Assembly: GCF_032118995.1 (NCBI RefSeq)
Contig: NC_092650.1
Span: 1,736,001 to 1,800,000, forward strand
Length of the DNA stretch: 64,000 nt
From: Asterias amurensis
Lineage: Eukaryota; Echinodermata; Asteroidea; Forcipulatida; Asteriidae
Direction: 5' to 3'
The notes under the pieces were generated by a model that ran no database searches, was not told the origin of the DNA, and saw only the letters and a list, made by a program, of their open reading frames with translations. Positions 1 to 21,900 of this stretch are shown one piece after another. A program made the position numbers and the translations under genes. Each line of letters opens with the position of its first letter. The stretch's first letter is position 1.

Positions 1-600
1 TCGGCAAGTAACTCTTTTGATACAACACTAGATCAGTGCAGACAATGACCGTTCCTATTAATGGGAAACAAAACATTCACTTGCTGAAATGGCGCCCATG
101 CGTATTTCACTTTCCAACAGTAGATAAAGCTTCAGTTCCGCATCTTGCGCCTTGCGGCGCTCTATAATCTTTGCTTTTTAAGGCAAGAAAACTCTTGATC
201 TCTTTTCCAATTTCTTTGATGTTTTTTGTATAAAATACTTTACCTTTGTTGTAAAGGGAAAACAACTTGACTACTACAGAATTGAACATGTTATCGTAAA
301 GAGACAAATTATTGTAAAACTGGTTCAGAATTTAATCATTTTGTCCACACTGTATGGAATACGTGGAATTGAAAATGCTCTGTATATTTTGTTTTCGGAT
401 GTATAAATCTTGAGAAAAAAACATATAAGATACTGTTTGTAAAAGTACTACAGAATTTAATATGATATCGTAAAGAGACAAACATTTTTTTAATGACTTC
501 TCGGGGAACAAGGTATTGTGTGTAATTGCTTAAGTTTTTAAGAAGGTATATTTGTATATTTACCTGCAATTTGAAGGATATAAGTACTGCATTTAATATA
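1..600. other. Intergenic stretch with a direct repeat
   Basis: No gene is recognised. A block of about 45 bp at 270-315 (TACTACAGAATTGAACATG then TATCGTAAAGAGACAAA) recurs at 447-492 in direct orientation, so about 175 bp looks tandemly duplicated and diverged. Confidence 0.5.
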
Positions 601-730
601 GTCTAAAATGAGAGGGGGGAAATTCCCCTGGCGGACAGAAAACCCTAGCCAAGGGGACAGAATCCCCTAGGAGATAATGTCCCCCCCCCCCCCCCCCCGA
701 ACCCATTGTACGGGGGCGGGACAGAATTTC
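601..730. repeat. C18-20 homopolymer in a GGGACAGAAT-type low-complexity patch
   Basis: A run of C begins near 680, within a patch where ACAGAA followed by CCC recurs at short spacing. No coding potential. Confidence 0.6.
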
Positions 731-1121
731 TTGTGACACCAGCATGGTCAAACTCACCTACTATACTCATTGAATATAATTTGTAATATGTATTAAATAT
801 TTCACTTCTTTAGATCTCTTGAGAATTAAAAGTTAAGGAATTCATCTATTTGTTAAAAAAAAATAAAGCAAAATGTTTAAAAACTTTAAACAATTTCAAA
901 TTTCATCAAAGAAAACAATTGTTATGTATATGGCAAAACACAGGGTTCATAAGACAGACGGGTACAAATACAACAAATTATACATTCAAATTAGTTTATT
1001 ATTTTGATGTATACAAAGCCACATCACTTTTGCTGATAGATCATTCTCAGTACATGGACCAAAACTCTGGAATAAACTTCCAAGTCACACAAACAGCTGG
1101 AGTGTCTCAAAAGAATGCAAC

Positions 1122-1590
1122 GTTAAAGACCCAGGGGTCGATTTCACAAAAAGTTAGGACTAGTCCTATGAGATATACAAAACTAATGCATAATCCTCTT
1201 GTCCTAACTCAAGATAAGACTAGTCCTAACTCCTTGTGAAATCGACCCCTGGGCACCTTTGGTAATTGTCAAAGACCAGTCTTCTCACTTTGAAAAGTGA
1301 AAAGTGAAAAGTGAAAATTTGAGCTCCATTTGTCGTTGAAGTTGCTAGATAAAATGAATGAAAAAACACCCTTGTCACACGAAGTTGTGTACTTTCTGAG
1401 GTCTTAAAATCAAAATCAAATTCGTGGGAAATCACTTCTTTCTCAAAAACATCGTCACTTCAGAGGGAGCCGTTTCTCACAGTGTTTTACATGTTTTATA
1501 CCATCAACAGCTCCACATTACTTGTTACCAAGTAAGGTTTATGCTAATAGTTGTTTTGAGTAATTACCAATAATGTCCACTGCCTTTAAA
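1122..1590. mobile_element. Inverted-repeat family A copy interrupted by a family B element
   Basis: The outer element starts at TTAAAGACC and ends at GTCCACTGCCTTTAA. Its body carries GGTAATTGTCAAAGACCAG, CTTGTCACACGAAGTTGTG and ACTTCAGAGGGAGCCGTTTC, shared with the other family A copies in this window. It is split near its left end by the palindromic element at 1133-1250. Family A is noncoding and about 400 bp when whole. Confidence 0.8.
1133..1250. mobile_element. Palindromic family B element nested in family A
   Basis: Termini AGGGGTCGATTTCACAA and TTGTGAAATCGACCCCT are exact inverses. The interior carries further inverted pairs of ACTAGTCCTA type. It is 118 bp and noncoding. A second copy is at 17669-17807, also inside family A. 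Confidence 0.85.
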
Positions 1591-2200
1591 GCTTTCCATA
1601 ATATATTGACTCATACTTATTGCAGAGACCATTCTTATTCTGACGTTTGCAATAAACTGAACATTCCTCCAATATCAGAGAGACTCGGAAGCCTCCTCTT
1701 AAAGTTTGGGAAGTCCATTTTAAATTCAAGTTATAGTCTCCGGGGATGGCTTCCCCCAATAGGAACAACCACCTTAGATCTAACAGCAGTTGTATTCCCA
1801 ATTTGACAAGTATGCTTAATCACAAATAATAGTTTTTTTATTTGAAGTGTTCTATTTTCTTAACAATTCACTGGCTGTCCCAGTTTTGTGGTGCCTTTTT
1901 GTTCTCTTTTATACCTACTTCCTTGTGTATGTATAACTTTAATGCATGTAAAATAATGTTAATGTAATTATAGTAATAATAACAGTATTTTTATTCTTTG
2001 CATATAATGCATTCGCAACTTGGGTTTTGTGGCCGCCATCTTTGCTTTTTTAATAAACCAATAATAACAATAATAGTAACATCCTTCAACATGTTCAAGG
2101 CAGTTATATAAGTTGCCTCTAGATAAAAAATGCCTTGTGTGACTAATTGATTTAATAGTATTATCTTTAGATTAACGAGTTTTTAAAAACTAACGTCAAA
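1591..2200. other. Intergenic AT-rich stretch
   Basis: No gene, RNA or clear repeat is recognised. Short open frames here lack family features. Confidence 0.4.
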
Positions 2201-2202
2201 AC

Positions 2203-2375
2203 TTATCTTCAAGCAAACTTGAAAACTTGCTTCAGATTGGTCAGTCCACAGCAACAAGAGTAGGATATTAACCTATATTGCAAGCTTATATCAAGCCCTC
2301 TCCTATCGCGCTGTTCTAATGCTGCATATTTTGCTTTGTTTTTTAAAACTGTGCATCAAGTTCGCTTGAAGATAA
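2203..2375. mobile_element. Inverted-repeat element downstream of DPM1 (1 of 3)
   Basis: TTATCTTCAAGCAAACTTG at the left faces CAAGTTCGCTTGAAGATAA at the right (one mismatch), about 173 bp in all. Noncoding, MITE-like. Confidence 0.7.
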
Positions 2376-2390
2376 ATTCATTATCACACG

Positions 2391-2491
2391 GGCACGAGTG
2401 GAACACAGAATTATATAATATTGTGTCTGCATCACTTATTGGATATGGGATGTAAAAACGATTGTATCTTTCCGTAGTCCACTCGTGCTTG
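2391..2491. mobile_element. Inverted-repeat element downstream of DPM1 (2 of 3)
   Basis: GCACGAGTGGA near the left end faces TCCACTCGTGC near the right end of a 100-bp AT-rich unit. It lies between two other such elements. Confidence 0.55.
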
Positions 2492-2496
2492 AATTA

Positions 2497-2622
2497 AGGC
2501 CGTGTCCGAAACAGCGGCTTCAGCTACAGCTACATCAGCGCTTCTTCAAGGTGTTGAAGAATTTGCAGACGCGCGCAATCTAGCCGTTGCTGTAGCTGGA
2601 GTCGCAGTTTCGACCACGGCCT
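2497..2622. mobile_element. Inverted-repeat element at the DPM1 3' end (3 of 3)
   Basis: AGGCCGTGTCCGAAAC faces GTTTCGACCACGGCCT, and inner GCTACAGC faces GCTGTAGC. It is 126 bp, GC-richer than its surroundings, and ends 20 bp from the DPM1 stop, so it should be transcribed in the 3' UTR. Confidence 0.75.
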
Positions 2623-2642
2623 AACAGAGTTTGTATCGCTCA

Positions 2643-7041
<4,399 letters not shown>

Positions 7042-7400
7042 TTAGTTGAAATACCGACGGCTGTTTTATGATTTGTAAAACAAATTGCAGGGAGAATCAA
7101 TCACGGATGCTTGAAGGTATCCATACAAATTACATAAAATAGTCACTGAATAGACACTGTTGCTGCTCTTCACAAGTTTTCCATCGTCCAAATTCTCGAG
7201 TACAGTTTTTCACGTTTTTCCTTGTAAGTATTTGTTTTCACCGATTTCTTAAGGAGTCAACTAAAGATGTGCAAATAAGTCAGTCTTTATGTACAGAAAG
7301 TACAGAAAGTGAAAGTGTTTTCCGTGTTTTGTTACGCAAGTTTACAGAGCCATTTTAAGCTCACGTTGGTTGTTGCACACTAGCACAGGGCATTGTTAAT

Positions 7401-7454
7401 GGGGGGGGGGGGGGGACTCCTACTAGGAGTCCTAGAACTTTGGGGGGGGGGGGG
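7401..7454. repeat. G15 run, 19-bp palindrome, G13 run
   Basis: Fifteen G at 7401-7415 and thirteen G at 7442-7454 flank the palindrome GGACTCCTACTAGGAGTCC (9-bp arms, one-base centre). The G runs could form quadruplexes on the plus strand. It sits about 370 bp from the DPM1 start and 410 bp from the DUS2 start. Confidence 0.85.
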
Positions 7455-7488
7455 TTACTCCTATTTCTACTTCCATGGACTGAGGTAG

Positions 7489-7648
7489 ACCCAGTAACTG
7501 GTGCGCTGTACTCCTTTTTTTTTCTTTTTTTCATTATCGGTCGTACTTTTTGAATATTTGTCATTTAATGATTTATCGGTTGTACTAAAAGTAACTGAGT
7601 AATGACCGGTAAAATTAGTAGGTCTACAGTGCCCCAGTTACTGGGTCA
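7489..7648. mobile_element. Short inverted-repeat element, promoter copy 1
   Basis: Ends are ACCCAGTAACTGG and CCAGTTACTGGGT, with pairing extending about 22 bp inward at roughly 19 matches. The interior has no coding potential. This fits a miniature inverted-repeat transposon (MITE). Confidence 0.65.
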
Positions 7649-7651
7649 GAT

Positions 7652-7779
7652 AACTTTCCGCATGGCGCCACCACTTTTTCACTCATTTTTACAAAAAGGG
7701 ATATATCAATCAGGTAAATTAGATACTATATTATTTTATTTCGAATGAAAAAGTGGTGGCGCCATAAGGAAACTTTTCC
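7652..7779. mobile_element. Short inverted-repeat element, promoter copy 2
   Basis: Arms GGCGCCACCACTTTTTC (from 7664) and GAAAAAGTGGTGGCGCC (from 7746) are exact inverses around an AT-rich loop. It lies immediately beside the 7489-7648 element and about 80 bp before the DUS2 start, so it may be transcribed in the DUS2 5' UTR. Confidence 0.75.
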
Positions 7780-7822
7780 ACTGTGTCTAATGATGACGAT
7801 AGTACAGATTACAGACAATTAA

Positions 7823-15404
<7,582 letters not shown>

Positions 15405-15416
15405 CATGTGCAGTAA

Positions 15417-15623
15417 GCCAGGGCCCAATTTCATAGAGCTGCTGCTGAAGTACAAAAAGTAGCTTAGCACAACAAAATCATGCTTTCCAGAACAAGGTTA
15501 CCAGCCAAGTTATCATGTCCCATGTACAATTTGTGACTGGTGTCCTGCTCATTTCTCTGCTAAGCAAAAGTTAAATAAGCACTATTTTCCGCTTTTTAGC
15601 AGCTCTTTGAAATTGTGCCCTAT
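15417..15623. mobile_element. Inverted-repeat family E copy downstream of DUS2
   Basis: CAGGGCCCAATTTCATAGAG faces TTTGAAATTGTGCCCT. It begins about 12 bp after the DUS2 stop and so probably lies in the 3' UTR. Confidence 0.75.
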
Positions 15624-16189
15624 TGTTCATTCTTCATATTGTAACTTTCTCAGGTTGGAACAACGTTATAAATTGATGACTGGCAATCGCTTTTATTGTT
15701 AACAGTTATTTTTTATTATATCATTTTTGTACTCCTTTACATTACACAAAAATATCGGAAGAAGTCATTAAAGAATCTATAAATTGTTCACAGTATAAGA
15801 ATATCAAAATTTATGACAAATCAGCTCATTAAGGTATAATTTTTATGAAAAAATAAACGAACTCGGGAATAATTTTGATCAGTTCATATCTTCATACATT
15901 TATTTCTGCAAACAAACAGTTCAGATATAATTTCAGACGAAACAAGGTGTAGCCTGTTTAAACCCAAAGTTTATCTACTGGTAACTTAAGTAAGCACCAA
16001 ATATATTAAGGGCTATCTTTGATGATAAATATAAAGAACTCTTTTCAAAAATATTCTCTAAAACGAAGGATGATGGATCCCCTAAAAGAGTAAAACAAAT
16101 GATAATCTTTTATTTTCAAATGGGTACATTTTTATAGAAATACCTAGGTTAAGCTGCGACGTGAAAAATTTGCTGGGAAAACTCCAGGT
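15624..16189. other. Intergenic AT-rich stretch
   Basis: Apart from the AATAAA at 15852 nothing is recognised. Confidence 0.35.
15852..15857 (+). terminator. Possible DUS2 poly(A) signal
   Basis: AATAAA lies 448 bp after the DUS2 stop, downstream of an inverted-repeat element that would then lie in the 3' UTR. No transcript evidence is available. Confidence 0.35.
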
Positions 16190-16382
16190 ACCAGGGCTTA
16201 ATTTCATAAAGCCAGTGGAATCACAAAAACCTGATGAGCACAGGAAAATCTTGCTTAGCAGAAACAGGTTTCCAGCCAACAATCCATACACTTCACATTG
16301 TTGCGACTGGCTCCCAACTCATTTTTTGCTTAGCAAAGAAATTTGTTACGCAATGCCTAACAGCTTAATGAAATTGGGCCAA
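16190..16382. mobile_element. Inverted-repeat family E copy
   Basis: CAGGGCTTAATTTCATAAAG faces CTTAATGAAATTGGGCC. Interior CTTGCTTAGCAGAAACAGG faces TTGCTTAGCAAAG-type sequence. Confidence 0.7.
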
Positions 16383-16875
16383 AGCAAGTTCGCTACTACT
16401 TCTGAATGTAGAAAAGAAATATTTCTAGTGCATGGGTCTACTTGGTGTGCCTATGTCATTAAGCCCATAAATATGCAACACATGTTCACAGTTATTGCAA
16501 GTGTTGGCCATGTTGCTAGGCCCTTAAGAACCAAGGCTGCGGCTTCTGGCTTAGGCTTATGATGTGGCTGATGCTTAGGCTTATTCTGGCCATCGAAGCC
16601 ATATATCAAAAGTGCATGTATTCAAAATATTTAAAAAGGCCTTGGTCACTGAAGCACCATCAACAATATAACTAGCAATTACAGCGGGAGCCATTTCCCG
16701 CCAAAATATATCTACAATACCCAGACAAAGTATAACTTGATTTTCTCAAAAAATAAACGTTTCAAATGAATTATTTACAAGCACAGTACCGGCTTCACAG
16801 TATTTGTTACTATTATTTACAGTATTTTCATGCAAAAGTTCCCCATACACCTTGTAAAAAAAATATTTGTGTGAT

Positions 16876-17033
16876 CTAGGGCTGATTTCACAAAGCAATA
16901 AAAATCATCGCAAGACAATTTGTCTGCATCACCATAGTGACTTGTATTGTGACATCACACTTTACTAAGCAACTGCGACTGATTTGCAGTTACGATCAAT
17001 CTTAGATCTTTGTGAAATCTGCCCCTGATAATA
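16876..17033. mobile_element. Inverted-repeat family N copy
   Basis: GGGCTGATTTCACAAAG faces CTTTGTGAAATCTGCCC. The body has GACAATTTGTCTGC, TGTGACATCACACTTTAC and GCAACTGCGACTGATTTGC. A diverged copy is at 56983-57127. Confidence 0.75.
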
Positions 17034-17635
17034 TTTATTCAAACGCCTCAATCCCTCTGTGTTAACATGTAATACATGTACTACGTTTTTGAGTCATGCA
17101 AAAATTAACGACTTTCTTTACAAAGTATTCATCGTCTCTACTCTCTATTTATCTACTATTTTTGTATGATATTTTTTGGCATTAATAATAAGTTAACTAT
17201 TCTGAATAAATTATACTACTGTTTTTTTTCTAAAGAAATTACCCTATAATCCTTGGATGAAATGCTTTTTATTTTTCCAGAAGGAAATTTACATAAATTG
17301 CATTACTTGGCCATTCAAAAACCTCAAGGCTTAATTCTCCTTTTATATCATGTTTTTAAACAGAATCCACTGAAAATATGATTAAATTTTTAATTTATGC
17401 GGAAAGAAAACTACCTTTAAAAACATTTTAAACTAAAAGTTAGCGAACTAAATTAATTATAGAAAAAAAAAAACTTAAAATGTTATCAGTCACAGCATTT
17501 CTTTCAAGGTGTATCTACAGGTTTTGTGCGTAGCAGACTAAATGCAGCAAAAGCAAACTTTTCAAGATAAATCACAGCAAAAATAAAAATCACATCAGGT
17601 AAAAACAAAAGGTATTTGTTAAAAATCAAGTTAAA
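17034..17635. other. Intergenic AT-rich stretch
   Basis: Nothing recognised on either strand. Confidence 0.35.
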
Positions 17636-17900
17636 AGCACTTGACACCTTTGATAACTGTCAAAGACCAGGGGTCGATTTCACAAAGAGTTAGGTTAGGA
17701 CTAGTCCTAGGAGATGTACAAATTGCATTGATAGTCCTTAGTTAGGACGAGTAACTGGTCCTAACTCGAGATAAGACTTGTCCTAACTCTTTGTGAAATC
17801 CACCCCCGTTTTCCTACTTGGTGTATCTCAACATATGCATCAAATTTAAAAAAAACAGTGACAATTTTGATTTTGTTTTTTTATAAAAAAATTTTTTAAA
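17636..17900 (+). mobile_element. Family A fragment split by a family B element
   Basis: GATAACTGTCAAAGACCAG before the insertion and CTACTTGGTGTATCTCAACA after it are contiguous in intact family A copies. The right half of family A is missing. Confidence 0.75.
17669..17807. mobile_element. Palindromic family B element nested in family A
   Basis: AGGGGTCGATTTCACAAAGA faces CTTTGTGAAATCCACCCC, with GGACTAGTCCTAGGAGAT inside. Second copy of the 1133-1250 element, at a different point in its host. Confidence 0.85.
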
Positions 17901-18907
17901 AGTTTGTAGGGGTTTATATTTCCGGTTAAAATGAAAAATCACATACATATAGGAATGTATCTTATGCATTGACGTCATCTAACTGCCACCCTAGAGGTAA
18001 ATTGGTGATGAAACACGCCAATGAACAGCCTTCTTTTTTCCTCCAGACGAATGCGCCCTAATCAAATTACATTGTATGCAGAAGGTCTAGCGAGTTGGAT
18101 ATCCAAACTAAAATTTGAAAAAGATTTCTTTTTTTCTGCAAGGAGTGAAAGTATAAATGATGCAGCAGAATCAGGGTCAAATATTTACTACCAAGGTTTA
18201 ATCTCAAAGTGAAGAGCATTTTTATCAAACATACTGGATTTTTTTTTTTTAAGCAGTTATGGTTTTGGTAACTGGTTAAGGTTATTTTGCAGCTCAATTT
18301 ACAAATTTAAAATAAAAGGCAAGATTTTATTAGTAAAAAACAAAAAGTTGTTTAAAAAATAAAAAAAATCTATTGGCTTGACTCTTAAATGCGATGATAT
18401 CTGCAAATGGAACAAACACAAAAAAACAAAAGTATTGAATTTTCTAGAATAAAACTCCAAGTAATAAGAAGCAAAATTGAAAGATGAAGGTAAGCTTGCG
18501 AAACAATACGGTCAGTAAAAGATGGTAATATTGCCAAAAGGAAGAAAAATGTAAACATACTTAATATGTACAAAAACATGCTTCAAGGTAACAAAAATAC
18601 ATTGTTATTGGAAATCTAGAGGCATTTGAAAAGAATAAGGATGATACAAATTTGTCTTAAGGGGCCTTCTAAAGTTATCAACAGTCTCAACAATTGTCCT
18701 GAAAAGTAGTACTCTTCGTACATTCCCACAAAATGCTGAAAACTTATGACTATCCCTTAAATTTGATTAAATTTTGGATTAACAGACAAGACAATTATCC
18801 CATTTACAGAGAAAAATATTTATGGCCTAGTAAACCTGATCACGGAGGTAAGGTTTTTAGGAAAGACTTTATCATCACATCGATATCGGAGCCAAACCAG
18901 CGTTGTG
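17901..18907. other. Intergenic stretch downstream of LPCAT
   Basis: AT-rich, probably containing the LPCAT 3' UTR (transcribed leftward from 18908). TTTATT at 18326 reads AATAAA on that strand. Nothing else is recognised. Confidence 0.35.
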
Positions 18908-21900
18908 TCAGTCTCGTTTCTTTTCATCCTGCGTCTTAGAAACAGCGCCCTCTTGCTTCAGTTCGGCCTGCGATCTTTCCAAATCCACGTTGCCCTGTGG
19001 AGGGCAGAGGTCACTCTTGAAGTCTGCCTCGATGGTCTCCGGTAGCGTCGCTAGGCGCTGGTACATCGTGAACAACTTGGCGTATTCTGGCTTCTTCTGA
19101 ACATACGCCTTAAATTCATCTGAGAGAGTCGGACGCAAGAAAACGTCATTAGAAGAAAAAATTAGCACACACCGGCCTCGATAACGAGAACGAAAACGTT
19201 ATCAATACATGCCCTCGATTGGTTGAGTAAGCGTGGGCATATTCTGTGCAGAGCAATTCAACCAATAGAATGCGTTCTCTTTGCGTCCTTATCGTTATCA
19301 TTTTCTTTGTCGCTGCAGTGTGACTCAGCCTACACTTTTCTGAAAGGCACTGCAAACAATGAACAAATGAGCTCTTGGATTTAATCCCCAAAGCCGGGTT
19401 CATATTTCCTGCGAATGCGAAGCGAATTTTACGTCACATGCCTGTTTTCGCGCATATGTTTCGCAGGAGATGAGCACATTTCAACTGATGCAAATTATTC
19501 CTTGTAACATCAAAATTTGTATCGCATACGCAAAATGGAATATGAAATGGGCTTGAGTGAACTGGTTAATGGCAACGGATTAGCTATAGACCTTTATCAT
19601 GGTGCAGCTATCTTGAATTCCCCCATTGATGTTACCAAACCGAGCCTGGAAGAACAAAATAGTCTGGTTCCTTTTTGCAAAATGATTATTAGCAATACCG
19701 TATTAGCAATACCAATACTTCCTACCGTATGTAACTGTGCCAGTGTTGTCTGTATCCGCTTGATTGAAGAGTTTTAACGACTCTTCCTCAGCCATACCAA
19801 AAGCAGTGTTCATGATGCTACACATATCATCTGGTAAGATGTAATCCTTATCACCACCAAACATCTACAGACAAAATAAAGATGAGAAAATAGATTTAGC
19901 TGTTGTAAACTGCTTAACAAACAAAAGGACCTACGGTATAAATGCAAAAAAATTAATTAATGACCCAACGTTTCGACCCTAGCAGAGTCTTTCTCAAAGT
20001 AATGACAACACAACAAACATGAACAGGTAACCAAGTGTAAAATAAGCAGTGGAAATACTGCAGTGAAAAAAATGTCAGATTATACCAGCCTGTAAGAACT
20101 ACGAGGGTCAGTCTATTTACATCAGGGCTAGAATTTGGGGGAAAACGCCACAAGACCGCAGGGTTTTTGTAACTCAAAATTTTTTTTTAACTGGACCAGA
20201 ATTTTGAGTGAAAGACCAGAGAAGAAAAATGCCTACACAGGTTAATACTTGAACTGTTTGAACTTGCAAAGCACTAGGACAGGATTTATTTCATTTGAAT
20301 CTGGTTACTTTTAGTTTCAAAATACTCAATATTTACCGAGAATGCAAGCTGCAAAGTCTCATCATTGTTGACAGGTTGGGCAACCAGTGAGCAGCCAATC
20401 ACATACTCTCTGAAATCAATCTTTCCACTCCCATCCTGGAAGAGACAAAAATTACAACAAACTTATCAAACGTCTCAAAATAATAATGATAATAACTAGT
20501 TCTTAAATAGCACATTTTACAATAACCATATCAATGCGCTTTACATTAGTCCCCTGGTCATTGAGCCAATAACATTCCTTTAATCTTTCTCAGCTCACTG
20601 GGGAGAATACAGCCCTTGGCTGCCGTGGCGCTCCAAAGGCTTTTTCATGCACAATATCAACCTCTACCCTTGCAGGTACCCATTTATACCCCTGAGTGAA
20701 CGGAAGCGATAGTAAAGCATCTTGCTCAAAAACACAAGTGTCACGACTGGGATTCAAATCCACACTCTGATGACCTAAAGGAACACGTTGCCAGTTCTTT
20801 TCATACTGAGAAGTCTCCCAAAAAACTGAAAAATCTACTTTACGATAGTAGAATATATAGCAAGACAGTTTTCAATAAGAACAAACTCTACCTTGCAAGT
20901 AGATACACACATGGTGTTACCGCAAACCTCATATATATTGATACCTTACCATGCAATGCCTCAAATCACATAGAACTCCTCCTTACCCTGTCATAGAGAT
21001 TGAAGACCTCCGTTAGAGCTGGGGAGACCGGCAGTTCCAGATAATGAGCCAGATCCTCAATTCCTATATAGCCTCCAGACTTAGCGATATTAGCATAAGA
21101 CTTCAATCTCTCCTGTAAGTTATCCATTTTAACCCTGGACAACGAGAAAAAGAAAATAAATGGTCACTCTTGTGCAAACCTCTTTTTTAAACAGTGGTGG
21201 TAACTTTTCAACAACGACCCGTCAAGGGCAAAAGGAAAATGAACATTAAAAGAATGGCATTAGTGTTCAAATTTTTAATTTAACTACCCCCAGTTTGTGA
21301 GAGGTTCACATACCCATTTTAACAATGTGATAGCTTTTGTGAATTCTGAGAACTCAATAGCGATCTACATGTAATAACAAACAAACATAATATGACTTTT
21401 CTTACCCAAGTTTTGTGAGAAGTTTCTGGAATTCAACGAGGCCAACCTCAATGGGTAGACCCATCTCATGAGCTCTCATCATTAGTCTGCAATCCTCAAA
21501 GGTGTGGTCTGTGACTGGCTTGTCTATTGCACTGAGGAAGCAAGGTACAAGACCCAAGATACATGTAATAAAACAAATGATAGGCAGCAGTGCTATAGCC
21601 ATGGTCGATGGTGCCGGGCAAAGCCCGCCCAGAACTAAACTAATTTCGCCCAGCACTCTGAGCAAAGTACACTTTGCCGCCCAGCACAGTATTCCCTAAA
21701 ATTGCACTTTAGTAATTGCTCCACATCTTACAGCACCTTGTAAACCATTACATGGTGCTTAAGGATTAGGTCTTATAACTCAAACTTCGTCCCACTCCTT
21801 GCAGTAATAATACCTGGCGCTTTGTATCATTTGGCAAAATGTGCGTTATAAATACGGTTATTATAATTATTATTATTATTATTTGGGCTGAAACTTGGTA

